Source of the DNA: Streptococcus mitis SK564
GTDB lineage: Bacteria > Bacillota > Bacilli > Lactobacillales > Streptococcaceae
NCBI RefSeq assembly: GCF_000148525.1
Contig: NZ_AEDU01000032.1
Span: 1 to 58,970 of the forward strand
Length of the DNA: 58,970 bases
Reading direction: 5' to 3'
Positions 8,612 to 17,456 of the stretch are shown one piece after another (position 1 is the first letter of the stretch; the number at the start of each line of letters is the position of its first letter). Under the pieces are notes generated by a model. The model saw only the letters and a list, made by a program, of their open reading frames with translations, was not told the origin of the DNA and did not search any database. The position numbers were made by a program, and so were the translations under genes.

Positions 8612-9489
8612 TGAAGAAAAGAACTATACTAGGCGATGCCTTGATTTTGACTGTCAGTGATCAGATTGAGCAGTTAGATTATCTCCTAGACAACTTGCCG
8701 GACATCTGTTTTCATATTGCGGCTCCTGTCCAGTTTTCCGAGAAAATCCGTAGTTTAGAAACTAAATACAATGTCCGGCTCCTAACAGTTACAAATGAAG
8801 AACAGCTAAACTTTCTAGTCGATACGTGTGACTTTTTATTAGATATCAATCATTTTCAAGAAGTGGATGCTATTGTATCAAGGTTTGTACAGGCTGGGAA
8901 ACCTGTCTTTGCATTTGATAATACAGTCCATGGAAATCAAGGACAAGAGGTTTTTCTATCAAGTAACCTGGATAAATTGGTTTCTAGAGTGAGAGAGTAT
9001 CTGAATGAAGTCAGCGTGGGAGTCAATCATCAAGAAAAAATCATCCAAGATGGGACTTGGAATGTGTTTCAAATAGAGGATAAGGCTAGCTTCGTGGTAG
9101 GTTCTAACGTTGTCTGTAGAAATTTTGAAAATTTTCGTCTTCCTTCTGGGAAGTTAATACTGCATGATGGTATCTTCATCAATAACTCTTGTAGTTTCAA
9201 CTGTATGGAAAGAATTGAAATTGGAAAAGGAACCATGATGGGGGAAGGGGTTCGTTTTTATGATCACGACCATGTTTATACTGCCGAAAAAATCGAAAAG
9301 TGGCAGTGGACTACGGCTCCGATTAGAGTTGGAAGAGACTGTTGGATAGGAAGTAATGTCACGATTTTAAAAGGAGTGACTATTGGGGACAATACCATTA
9401 TCGGAGCCGGTTGTCTCATACGCAATGATGTTCCGGCAAATAGTGTGGTTTATAATGATGGTAATCTTTGTGTAAAGAGAAGAGAATAA
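8611..9489 (+). CDS. Second add-on/O-acetyltransferase fusion (tandem paralogue)
   Basis: 292 residues, matching the protein encoded at 5622 along its whole length. The N-terminal add-on domain has DALILTVSDQIEQLDYLL and FLLDINHFQEVD. The C-terminal left-handed beta-helix has DHDHVYTAEK and CWIGSNVTILKGVTIGDNTI. The catalytic-His motif is intact. It overlaps the preceding GT2-GT8 gene by one base, as its paralogue overlaps its own partner by four. The pairing has therefore been kept as a unit, which suggests each acetyltransferase works with its glycosyltransferase. Acetyl acceptor unknown. Confidence 0.85.
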   Translation: MKKRTILGDALILTVSDQIEQLDYLLDNLPDICFHIAAPVQFSEKIRSLETKYNVRLLTVTNEEQLNFLVDTCDFLLDINHFQEVDAIVSRFVQAGKPVFAFDNTVHGNQGQEVFLSSNLDKLVSRVREYLNEVSVGVNHQEKIIQDGTWNVFQIEDKASFVVGSNVVCRNFENFRLPSGKLILHDGIFINNSCSFNCMERIEIGKGTMMGEGVRFYDHDHVYTAEKIEKWQWTTAPIRVGRDCWIGSNVTILKGVTIGDNTIIGAGCLIRNDVPANSVVYNDGNLCVKRRE

Positions 9490-9518
9490 ATAGAAAATAA
9501 AGTCTAGGTGGTCAGTAT

Positions 9519-10406
9519 ATGGGGAATGAATTAATCAGTATTATAATTCCAATTTACAATGTTGAAAAATATTTACGACAATGTTTAGATAGTATTATGA
9601 ATCAGAGTTATGAACAATTTGAGTGTTTATTAGTCAATGATGGCTCACCAGATAACTCTGCTGATATTTGTAGAGAATATGTTGATAAGGATTCTCGTTT
9701 CAAATATTTTGAAAAGGAAAATGGTGGAGTCTCTTCAGCTCGAAATCTAGGTATTGAACGTTCGGGGGGGGCGTACATTACTTTTATAGATCCGGATGAT
9801 TGGGTGGAATCAGATTATTTAGAAGTGCTGTACAGAGCTTTAGTAGATGAAAAAGCAGATATAGCTGTCTCTACTTATAAACAATTTAATGTGGATGATA
9901 ATTGCGTCTACGTTCATTCTTTTCAGAGAGGATATGATAGAAAAGTTTTTACAAATGTAGAATTAATTGATTCTCTACCTTTGTTGCGCGGATATGATAG
10001 TACCTATAATTTTGTTAGTTGCAAATTGATTACTAGAAATATACTAGAATATATTCGTTTCAATCTCTCTACTGGTTATGGTGAAGATATGGAGTTTTGG
10101 AGCAAAGTATTTTTAATATCTAAGAAAATTGTTTATGAAAATAAAGATACTTATATCTACCGAACTAGTAATGATCATTCAAAGTATTATGAAGCAGAAA
10201 ATATTCGAAGTAATGTTGAACAACGTCTCATTTTTCTGGCGATGCTTGCTGCTAGAGGAATGGATATAACGAATCATCTATCTGAATATATGCGCTTCAT
10301 GAATGTTTCTAAGATGAAATTATTAGAAGAAGTGGGAGAAACTCACGAAACGGTTCAATGGCTAAAAGAAAGTTTGTTTTTGTTAGGAGGAGATTTAAGT
10401 AATTGA
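9519..10406 (+). CDS. Family 2 glycosyltransferase with an internal G8 tract
   Basis: A 295-residue GT2 enzyme with IIIPIYNVEKYLRQC at the N-terminus, NDGSPDNSAD, NGGVSSARN and IDPDDW. An uninterrupted run of eight G at 9764-9771 encodes Ser-Gly-Gly-Ala just before the metal-binding motif. Slippage by one base would truncate the protein there, so the gene may be phase variable; in this sequence it is in frame. The first third is nearly identical in DNA to the next gene, while the C-terminal acceptor half differs. Role: probably outer-sugar addition on the surface-protein glycan. It overlaps the next gene by four bases. Confidence 0.88.
   Translation: MGNELISIIIPIYNVEKYLRQCLDSIMNQSYEQFECLLVNDGSPDNSADICREYVDKDSRFKYFEKENGGVSSARNLGIERSGGAYITFIDPDDWVESDYLEVLYRALVDEKADIAVSTYKQFNVDDNCVYVHSFQRGYDRKVFTNVELIDSLPLLRGYDSTYNFVSCKLITRNILEYIRFNLSTGYGEDMEFWSKVFLISKKIVYENKDTYIYRTSNDHSKYYEAENIRSNVEQRLIFLAMLAARGMDITNHLSEYMRFMNVSKMKLLEEVGETHETVQWLKESLFLLGGDLSN
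9764..9771 (+). repeat. G8 homopolymer in a glycosyltransferase gene
   Basis: Eight consecutive G within codons Ser-Gly-Gly-Ala. Island paralogues without the tract encode a similar peptide with mixed codons (for example HSKGAY), so the run is not required by the protein. Confidence 0.9.
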
Positions 10407-11299
10407 CACAAGAGTTAATTAGTATTGTAGTCCCTATCTACAATGTTGAAAAATATTTACGACCATGTTTAAATAGTATTCTAAGTCAGAGTTATGAACA
10501 ATTTGAGTGTTTATTAATCAACGATGGTTCACCAGATAACTCTGCTGATATTTGTAGAGAATATGTTGATAAGGATTCTCGTTTCAAATATTTTGAAAAG
10601 GAAAATGGTGGAGTTTCTTCGGCTCGAAATCTAGGTATTGAACGTTCGGGGGGGGCGTACATTACTTTTATAGATCCGGATGATTGGGTGGAATCAGATT
10701 ATTTGGAGGTTCTGTATAGAGCTTTGGTAGATGAAAAAGCAGATTTAGCTGTCTCTACTTATAAACAATTTAATGTGGCTGATAATTGTTATTATGTCCA
10801 TTCTTATCAAAGAGGATACGAAAAACGAGTTTTTAATCAGGAAGAATTTATATCAGAACTTCCACTATTAGAGAGGTATGATTATTCATATGGATATTCT
10901 ACTTGTAAATTAGTGGATAGAAGTTTGTTGGGTGATTTTAAATTTAATGAGGTAACTACTTTATCGGAAGATATGGAATTTTGGTATAAAGTTTATTTGT
11001 TTTCGAATAAAGTTGTTTATGTAAATAGGGATACGTATATATATCGTACGGGTAATTTAAGAATTTATGATTCGGAAGCGATTCGTAGTGATATTCAACA
11101 ACGTCTTAACTTTCTTACTTTTCTTGGAGTCAGAGGAGTGGAAAAGCAGAGTTATGTAGAAAATTTTATCACTCACTTAAAATATAGGATAGAGGAACAG
11201 ATAAAATACGATTTAGAAGATACAGAGACTGTACGTTGGTTAAAGGAAATTTTATTTTTGATAGATATAGGTAGTGAGAGTGCTTTAAGAGTTAATTAG
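10403..11299 (+). CDS. Family 2 glycosyltransferase, twin of the preceding gene, with the same G8 tract
   Basis: 298 residues starting at a TTG that overlaps the previous stop (TTGA), with GGAGGAG upstream. The N-terminal GT2 half (ISIVVPIYNVEKYLR, NDGSPDNSAD, IDPDDW) is almost identical to its neighbour, including G8 at 10648-10655 at the same codon position. From about residue 128 the two diverge. The last residues (ESALRVN) are read from DNA that aligns with the beginning of a decayed third copy, so the C-terminus of this protein may be artificial and its native stop lost. A functional transferase is likely, but acceptor unknown. Confidence 0.85.
   Translation: MTQELISIVVPIYNVEKYLRPCLNSILSQSYEQFECLLINDGSPDNSADICREYVDKDSRFKYFEKENGGVSSARNLGIERSGGAYITFIDPDDWVESDYLEVLYRALVDEKADLAVSTYKQFNVADNCYYVHSYQRGYEKRVFNQEEFISELPLLERYDYSYGYSTCKLVDRSLLGDFKFNEVTTLSEDMEFWYKVYLFSNKVVYVNRDTYIYRTGNLRIYDSEAIRSDIQQRLNFLTFLGVRGVEKQSYVENFITHLKYRIEEQIKYDLEDTETVRWLKEILFLIDIGSESALRVN
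10648..10655 (+). repeat. G8 homopolymer in the twin glycosyltransferase gene
   Basis: Eight consecutive G at exactly the same codon offset (246 bases after the start) as in the upstream twin. Confidence 0.9.
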
Positions 11300-11900
11300 T
11301 ATTATAGTTTCTATCTGTAATATGGGGAAGTGTTTGAGAAAATGATTGAAAAACATTATGAAGTAAACTTATCAAAATTTTGAATGTTTGTTAATAAATG
11401 GTGTTTCTCTAGAAAATTCTGTTGATATTTGTAGAAAGTATGTTTTTAAAGTTTCTTGCTTACAATATTTTGAAAAATAAAATTAGTACGTAATTTAAGT
11501 ATTGAATGTTTGGAAGTTGAGTACCTTTGCTGATTCAGATGATTGTTTGTCTTAGATTTAAATTATTTAGAAGTGCTATATTTAAAAGATAGTTCTATGT
11601 AGTACAGATTCTGTGATTGAAGTTTTATTTTAAAGTGTACTTATGTACAAAAAGTTGTTTATATACTCATGAATTCCTATATAATTACAGAGTACATTTT
11701 GAATAGACTGTTGGAGAAATACGAGCGGAGAAATAAATGATGGAGGATATTGATATACAAATAGGATGGCTATATCATATTGTATCGCTGAATATATCTA
11801 TTTGGAAAAGATTAGAAACAGAATATAATAGAGACTTAGAAAATTTAAATTTTTTGAAAATATATCAAGGACTCATTTGGAATTCATAGAAGATTAAAAT
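11288..11900 (+). pseudogene. Decayed third copy of the twin GT2 glycosyltransferase gene
   Basis: The DNA begins GAGTTAATTAGTATTATAG, matching the starts of the two genes upstream. Translating piecewise gives FECLLINGVSLENSVDICRK and YFEK, clear matches to FECLLINDGSPDNSADICRE and YFEK of the intact copies, then ADSDD. Further down, VQKVVYI...NSYI matches SKKIVYENKDTYI. Many stops and frameshifts interrupt it and it has no G8 tract. The boundary at the 3' end is approximate. It marks a former three-gene array. Confidence 0.8.
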
Positions 11901-12030
11901 TAAAAAGTAATCGTCTTAGGAGTTGATAATCTCCCAACTCTAATTTGTGAAATTATTGAATTTTATGATAGAGGATAATGGATTTATCAGGTAAGCTAAG
12001 TTTAGGAAATAATATAGGTGGTAAAAAAAC

Positions 12031-12903
12031 ATGAATTTTAAAGATTCTGTAAAATTATTAGGAGATTTTCATCATATAGAGATTTCTCCTACTAGTACTA
12101 TTGAATTAGGAACAGATGTTACATTTCGTTCATTTGTAAGTTTAGAAGTAGCTAATAATGCTAAATTAACACTAGGAAATAGAGTTTTCTTTAATGATCA
12201 TTGTACGATTCGTTGTGGTAAAGAAATTGAAATTGGTAAGGATACCATGTTTGGAGATGGGGTAAGGATTTTTGACCATAATCATAAATACTCAAATTAC
12301 CATATCGAAAAAATTCAATTTACTGCTGACAAAATAACGATAGGAAAAAATTGTTGGATTGGAACTAATGTTGTCATTTTAAAAGGGGTTACGATTGGAG
12401 ATAATGTCATTATTGGAGCAAATGCCCTAATTTATAAAGATATACCAGCTAATTCTATCGTTACTTCTCAGGAGGATTTAAAAATCATTCCTAGGAACCA
12501 ACACCAATTTCATGTTTTTACTTTAACAGCTTCAGATACTTTAGAAAACCTAGACTATCTTGTTCAGAATCTGCCAGAGGTAGCTTTCCATATAGCAGCT
12601 AAAACAAATATTTCGGATTATCTTGAAAGTTTCAATCGTTATGAAAACGTGAATATATACACAAATGTTCATCATGGTGATATTATTGAGGATTTGTTGA
12701 AGAAATCAGATATTTATTTAGATATCAACCATTGGGGAGAGGTGGATGGCATTGTTCATAGAGCAATAGAACAAAATAAGCCTGTTTATGCTTTTGAAAA
12801 TACCAATCATGATTCAACTGGGACAAGTAAGGTTTTTTTAGCAAATGAACCAGAAACGATGGCGGCAGCTATTCGAGAATTTTTAGATAAGAAGACTTCC
12901 TAA
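12031..12903 (+). CDS. O-acetyltransferase with C-terminal add-on domain (reversed domain order)
   Basis: 290 residues. The left-handed beta-helix acetyltransferase is at the N-terminus (about 1-150), with the His motif DHNH at 82-85 and CWIGTNVVILKGVTIGDNVI. The add-on domain follows (about 160-290: FTLTASDTLENLDYLVQNLP, IYLDINHWGEVDGIV). This is the opposite order to the fusions at 5622 and 8611. It is preceded by ATAGGTGG 13 bases upstream and stands as a single gene between the GT2 relic and gtf3. Likely role: O-acetylation of the surface-protein glycan. The pairing of the two domains is clear; the substrate is inferred. Confidence 0.83.
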   Translation: MNFKDSVKLLGDFHHIEISPTSTIELGTDVTFRSFVSLEVANNAKLTLGNRVFFNDHCTIRCGKEIEIGKDTMFGDGVRIFDHNHKYSNYHIEKIQFTADKITIGKNCWIGTNVVILKGVTIGDNVIIGANALIYKDIPANSIVTSQEDLKIIPRNQHQFHVFTLTASDTLENLDYLVQNLPEVAFHIAAKTNISDYLESFNRYENVNIYTNVHHGDIIEDLLKKSDIYLDINHWGEVDGIVHRAIEQNKPVYAFENTNHDSTGTSKVFLANEPETMAAAIREFLDKKTS

Positions 12904-13080
12904 TGTTGAGTAAATTGGGCATAAAAAATTGTCTATTTATGGTTAAAATACTATATAGACACGGAGCTTTGAAATAGGTTAGAATCTGAAACGAAATCAA
13001 ACAATAATACAATCTGTTTATATAGTGGAGTGGTTGGTATGTTGTTTTCTAAAAAAAGGGAATCTAAAAGGGAAGTATTT

Positions 13081-14091
13081 ATGAAACTACATTTAACGAA
13101 TTTATACGGTATGGCTGGTGATAGTACTGTTATTCTAGCCCAAAATGCTGTACAAAAAATAGCAAGTCAACTGGGGTTTAGAGAGGTTGGTATTTATTTT
13201 TACAACATTGCTTCAGATAGCCCTTCTGAAATGAATAAGCGTCTGGATGGGATTATGGCCAGTATTTCTATTGGTGATATCTTAGTCTTTCAGTCTCCTA
13301 CTTGGAATGGCTTTGAGTTTGATCGAGTCTTGTTTGATAAGTTGAAGGATATGCAGGTGAAAATTATTTGCTTTATCCATGATGTTGTTCCTCTCATGTT
13401 TGATAGTAACTATTATCTTATGAAGGAATATATGTATATGTATAATCTATCAGATGTTTTAATCGTCCCATCAGAGAGGATGAAAGAACGCTTGATGGAA
13501 GAAGGCTTGACAACTAAGAAAATCCTCGTTCAAGGTATGTGGGATCATCCTCATGATTTATCCTTATATACCCCAGAGTTTAAAAAAGAACTCTTTTTTG
13601 CTGGAAGTTTAGAGCGTTTTCCAGACTTACAAAATTGGTCTCAAGATACGCCTTTAAGAGTATTTTCAAATAAAGGGGAGATCGGTTCTAGTGCTAGAAA
13701 TCTTAGTATTGAAGGATGGAAAAAAGACGAGGAACTATTGCTAGAATTATCAAAAGGTGGATTTGGTCTTGTCTGGGGAACGCATCAAAATGATGGAGAA
13801 AGCAACCAATATTACACCCTGAATATATCTCATAAGGTTAGTACCTATCTGACAGCTGGGATACCAGTCATTGTACCAAGTAGCCTATCAACTTCTAAAT
13901 TTATAGTAGATCAGGGCTTGGGCTTTGTGGCAGATAGCTTAGAAGAGGTTCATGAGATAGTTGAGAAAATGAATCTACAAGAATATCAAGAAATGACGAA
14001 TCGTATAAAGACCTTTAGTTATTTGCTAAAAGAGGGTTATTTCACTAAAAAGTTATTGGTAGATGCAATCTATCACTTGGGAATTGATTAA
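13081..14091 (+). CDS. gtf3: Gtf3/Nss-type glucosyltransferase (second sugar of the SRR glycan)
   Basis: About 336 residues from the ATG at 13081 ([17 protein letters not shown]). This matches the usual Nss/Gtf3 N-terminus. A longer start at 13039 ([14 protein letters not shown] added) has a better-placed GGAG and cannot be excluded. Family features seen: [41 protein letters not shown], and the C-terminal GT-B nucleotide site with [37 protein letters not shown]. Known Gtf3 enzymes transfer glucose from UDP-Glc to the GlcNAc placed by GtfA/GtfB. The gene sits immediately upstream of the GlyD-type gene (9-base gap) in the expected glycosylation cluster. Confidence 0.9.
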   Translation: MKLHLTNLYGMAGDSTVILAQNAVQKIASQLGFREVGIYFYNIASDSPSEMNKRLDGIMASISIGDILVFQSPTWNGFEFDRVLFDKLKDMQVKIICFIHDVVPLMFDSNYYLMKEYMYMYNLSDVLIVPSERMKERLMEEGLTTKKILVQGMWDHPHDLSLYTPEFKKELFFAGSLERFPDLQNWSQDTPLRVFSNKGEIGSSARNLSIEGWKKDEELLLELSKGGFGLVWGTHQNDGESNQYYTLNISHKVSTYLTAGIPVIVPSSLSTSKFIVDQGLGFVADSLEEVHEIVEKMNLQEYQEMTNRIKTFSYLLKEGYFTKKLLVDAIYHLGID

Positions 14092-14100
14092 GGGAATGAG

Positions 14101-16545
14101 ATGAATAAAACAATTGTATTAGCTGGTGATCGCAATTACACCACGCAGTTAGAAACAACCATAAAATCTATTCTATACCACAATAGAGACGTTAAGATTT
14201 ATATTTTAAATCAAGATATTATGCCAGATTGGTTTCGAAAACCACGAAAAATTGCTCGTATGTTAGGTAGTGATATTATTGATGTAAAGTTGCCAGAGCA
14301 AGCTGTATTTCAAGGTTGGGAAACTCGGGAGTATATAAGTCCAATGACTTATGCCAGATACTTTATACCAGATTATATTTCTGAGGATAAAGTTTTATAT
14401 TTGGACAGTGATTTAATTGTAAATCAATCTTTGGAACCATTATTTGAGATTGACTTTTATGAATATTTATTAGCAGCTGCTTGGGATACGGATGGTGTCA
14501 CATTTAATGCAGGAGTGATGCTGATCAATAACAAAAAATGGCGTCAGGAGAAATTAAAAGAGCGACTAATTGAACAATCAATAGTTACATTAAAAGAAGT
14601 GGATGAAGGGAAATTTGAAAATTTTAACGGTGATCAAACGATTCTGAATCAAGTTTGCTCTAATAGATGGTTAGAGCTAGACAGAGGATACAACCTTCAA
14701 GTAGGTCATGATGTAACTGCTTTTTATAATAAATGGGAAAATTATTTTAATGAATTAGTATCCCCTAGCATCATACATTTTGTTTCCTATAGAAAGCCTT
14801 GGACTACTTTGATAGCTAACCGCTACCGTGATTTATGGTGGGAATTTCATGATTTGGAATGGACTAAAGTCTTACAACATCATTTAGGAGATTTTGAACT
14901 ATCATCGTCTTTAGATAAGGAATTTTCTTGTTTAACTTTGACAAACTCCCAAAATTTAGAAGGAATAGAAGAGCTAGTCACAGCTTTACCAGATGTGGTA
15001 TTTCATATCGCTGCTTGGACAGATATGGGTGATGAATTAACAAAATTAGCTGTATATGATAATGTGAGATTGCATCCACAGATTGTTCCTCCAGTCTTAG
15101 ATAAGTTGAAAAAGTCAACAAATCTATATTTGGATATCAATTATGGTAGTGCAGATGAGAACTTTTTAAAATCTTTGAAGGAACAGGATAAAAGGCTATT
15201 AACTTTTCAATCGACTCATCATGGAAATTTGGGACAAATCGTTTTTGAAAATGGGAAAGTTTCATTTATGATTGATGCAATTAAAGATCTTAAGAAAAAT
15301 GGTCATCTTACCTGTTTTCGACAAGTTCCAAGTTTAACTTGCTTAACATTTACTGCTTCTCAGAATATTGAACAACTGGATTACTTGGCTGAACAGCTAC
15401 CCAATGTTGTTTTTCAAGTTGCAGCTTGGACAAGTATGGGGCCAAAATTATATGATTTATCTAATCGTTATCCCAATATTCAACTTTATCCAGCAATTTC
15501 AAGAGATAAGTTAGAAGAATTGAAAGAAAATATGGATGCTTACTTAGATATCAATTTGGTGAGTTCAACGGCTGATATTGTTGAAGAAATGACTCGTCTA
15601 TCTAAACCGATACTAGCTTTTTATAAATCTCAAAATGGGAATAATGGTCAAAGATTGTATTCAAGTGAACATCCTGAAAGAATGTTGGCTGATTTACAGA
15701 AATTAATAAATAATGAAATTCTAGGGAAACAGCTGGATCCGATTCAAGTAAAAGGGATAGATGAAACCTTAGATTATATTATTGAGAACAAGTCTTCTTT
15801 GGTTCGTTTTGGGGATGGAGAAATTAATATGCTTGCAGGGCATTCGATTCCATATCAGGATTATGATGAAGATTTGGTCTCGATTATGAGAGATATCATC
15901 GGACAGGAAAGTAGAGAAGAATTAGTTGTGTGCCTTCCTGATGCCTTTACAGATCGTTTCAGGTTTACATCTTGGGCAATTCCATTTTGGAAAGATCACA
16001 TGGATCATTATATGGATTTTTACAGAGAACTATGTAGTAATTCATGGTATGGCTCAACCTTTGTATCTCGCCCTTATATCGATTTTGAAGACAAGAGTCA
16101 AGCTAAAACTCAATTTGAAAAATTGAAAAGTATCTGGGAAAACCGTGATTTACTGATAGTTGAAGGTGCGACTTCTCGTTCAGGTGTAGGGAATGATTTA
16201 TTTGATAAGGCCAATTCTATTAAACGGATTGTTTGTTCTTCTCACAGTGCTTTTTCTAAAGTTTCTGAAATTGAACACGAAATTGAACAACATGCGGCTG
16301 GTCGCTTGATTTTATGTATGTTAGGCCCTACAGCAAAAGTTTTAGCTTATCATTTGAGTCAAAAGGGGCATCAGATATTAGATATTGGCCATATAGATTC
16401 AGAATATGAGTGGATGAAGATGAGAGCCAAGACAAAGGTTAAGTTTGCGCACAAACATACAGCAGAATACAATTTTGATCAGGATATTGAATTCATTGAG
16501 GATGAAGTATATAATAGTCAAATTGTTGCTGATTTGTCTAGATAG
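14101..16545 (+). CDS. glyD: GlyD-type glycosyltransferase: GT8, two add-on domains, DUF1792 (GT-D)
   Basis: 814 residues. GT8 domain ~1-270 (TIVLAGDRNYTTQLETTIKS, DSD at 102-104, FNAGVMLINN, FVSYRKPW). First add-on domain ~275-400 (FSCLTLTNSQNLEG, LYLDINYGSADE). Second add-on domain ~412-540 (LTCLTFTASQNIEQLDYLAE, AYLDINLVSS). DUF1792 domain ~553-810 with the metal-binding DGE at 572-574 in RFGDGEINML. DUF1792 is a glycosyltransferase with the GT-D fold, and in pneumococcal GlyD it acts at the third and fourth steps of glycan building. The enzyme therefore has two catalytic sites linked by a doubled add-on module. GGGAATGAG precedes the ATG. Confidence 0.92.
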   Translation: MNKTIVLAGDRNYTTQLETTIKSILYHNRDVKIYILNQDIMPDWFRKPRKIARMLGSDIIDVKLPEQAVFQGWETREYISPMTYARYFIPDYISEDKVLYLDSDLIVNQSLEPLFEIDFYEYLLAAAWDTDGVTFNAGVMLINNKKWRQEKLKERLIEQSIVTLKEVDEGKFENFNGDQTILNQVCSNRWLELDRGYNLQVGHDVTAFYNKWENYFNELVSPSIIHFVSYRKPWTTLIANRYRDLWWEFHDLEWTKVLQHHLGDFELSSSLDKEFSCLTLTNSQNLEGIEELVTALPDVVFHIAAWTDMGDELTKLAVYDNVRLHPQIVPPVLDKLKKSTNLYLDINYGSADENFLKSLKEQDKRLLTFQSTHHGNLGQIVFENGKVSFMIDAIKDLKKNGHLTCFRQVPSLTCLTFTASQNIEQLDYLAEQLPNVVFQVAAWTSMGPKLYDLSNRYPNIQLYPAISRDKLEELKENMDAYLDINLVSSTADIVEEMTRLSKPILAFYKSQNGNNGQRLYSSEHPERMLADLQKLINNEILGKQLDPIQVKGIDETLDYIIENKSSLVRFGDGEINMLAGHSIPYQDYDEDLVSIMRDIIGQESREELVVCLPDAFTDRFRFTSWAIPFWKDHMDHYMDFYRELCSNSWYGSTFVSRPYIDFEDKSQAKTQFEKLKSIWENRDLLIVEGATSRSGVGNDLFDKANSIKRIVCSSHSAFSKVSEIEHEIEQHAAGRLILCMLGPTAKVLAYHLSQKGHQILDIGHIDSEYEWMKMRAKTKVKFAHKHTAEYNFDQDIEFIEDEVYNSQIVADLSR

Positions 16546-16565
16546 AAAATATGAACGGAGTATAA

Positions 16566-17444
16566 GTGGAAGAATTAATTACTGTTATTGTGCCTGTTTA
16601 CAATGTAGAAGACTTTATTGATATGTGTTTAGATAGTCTATCTAAACAGACTTATAAACTTTTTGAAGTGCTAATGGTGAATGATGGTTCTACAGATAAT
16701 TCAGGGACCATTTGTAAGGAGTACGCTGTTCGTGATAGTCGTTTTCATTATCTTGAAAAAGAGAATGGAGGACTTTCAGATGCTCGCAACTTTGGTCTTG
16801 AACATTCCAAAGGAGCGTACATTACATTTGTCGATTCTGATGATTGGGTTAGTGATACTTATCTTTTTGATTTATATGAAGCGCTAACTAGAGAGAACGC
16901 TGATATTTCAATAGCAAGCTATGTAAAGTATAATGTGGCAGAAGCAATGTATTATTTTCATATATTTGAAGATAATTACTATGAAAGAGTTTTTACTTCT
17001 GAGGAATTGATAAGAGAATTACCAAATTTAGAAAATGCAGAGTTATCTTACTATACCAGTTGGGGAAAATTATTCAGGAAAAACTTATTTGAACATGTTC
17101 ATTTTCCAAAAGGAAAGTTAATAGAGGATACTAGAACGAATATTAAGTTATTCTTAGAGTCATCAAAAGTAATTTATATTAATAAAGGTTTATATTTCTA
17201 CCGTGTTAGAGAAGGGTCTATTATACAAAGTGTTACAGAAAATTTACTAGAGGATGTTTTTGATGCTTTAGTTGAACGAATTTGTATTGTGAGTATGAGT
17301 GGTTTGTATTCAGATTCATATAGATATTCTCTATTATCTCATTTAGAGGGTAGATGTGCTCAAGCGAGAGAGAGTGGTTTAGAGTATTCTGAAATTTACA
17401 GAAGATACTTAGAAATGATTCACTTGATTAAACGAATGAGATAG
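16566..17444 (+). CDS. Family 2 glycosyltransferase between GlyD- and GlyE-type genes (GlyG-like)
   Basis: 292 residues from a GTG start at 16566, with CGGAG 5 bases upstream (16556-16560). GT2 motifs: VIVPVYNVEDF, NDGSTDNSG, NGGLSDARN, VDSDDW. The C-terminal half (GKLFRKNLFE, YFYRVREGS) resembles the GT2 part of the 694-residue enzymes. Pneumococcal GlyG is a GT2 enzyme of the same pathway, and position next to glyE favours that role, but I cannot prove the one-to-one match. No G8 tract here. The gap to the next gene is 12 bases, so they are co-transcribed. Confidence 0.88.
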   Translation: MEELITVIVPVYNVEDFIDMCLDSLSKQTYKLFEVLMVNDGSTDNSGTICKEYAVRDSRFHYLEKENGGLSDARNFGLEHSKGAYITFVDSDDWVSDTYLFDLYEALTRENADISIASYVKYNVAEAMYYFHIFEDNYYERVFTSEELIRELPNLENAELSYYTSWGKLFRKNLFEHVHFPKGKLIEDTRTNIKLFLESSKVIYINKGLYFYRVREGSIIQSVTENLLEDVFDALVERICIVSMSGLYSDSYRYSLLSHLEGRCAQARESGLEYSEIYRRYLEMIHLIKRMR

Positions 17445-17456
17445 AATGGAGAGTAG

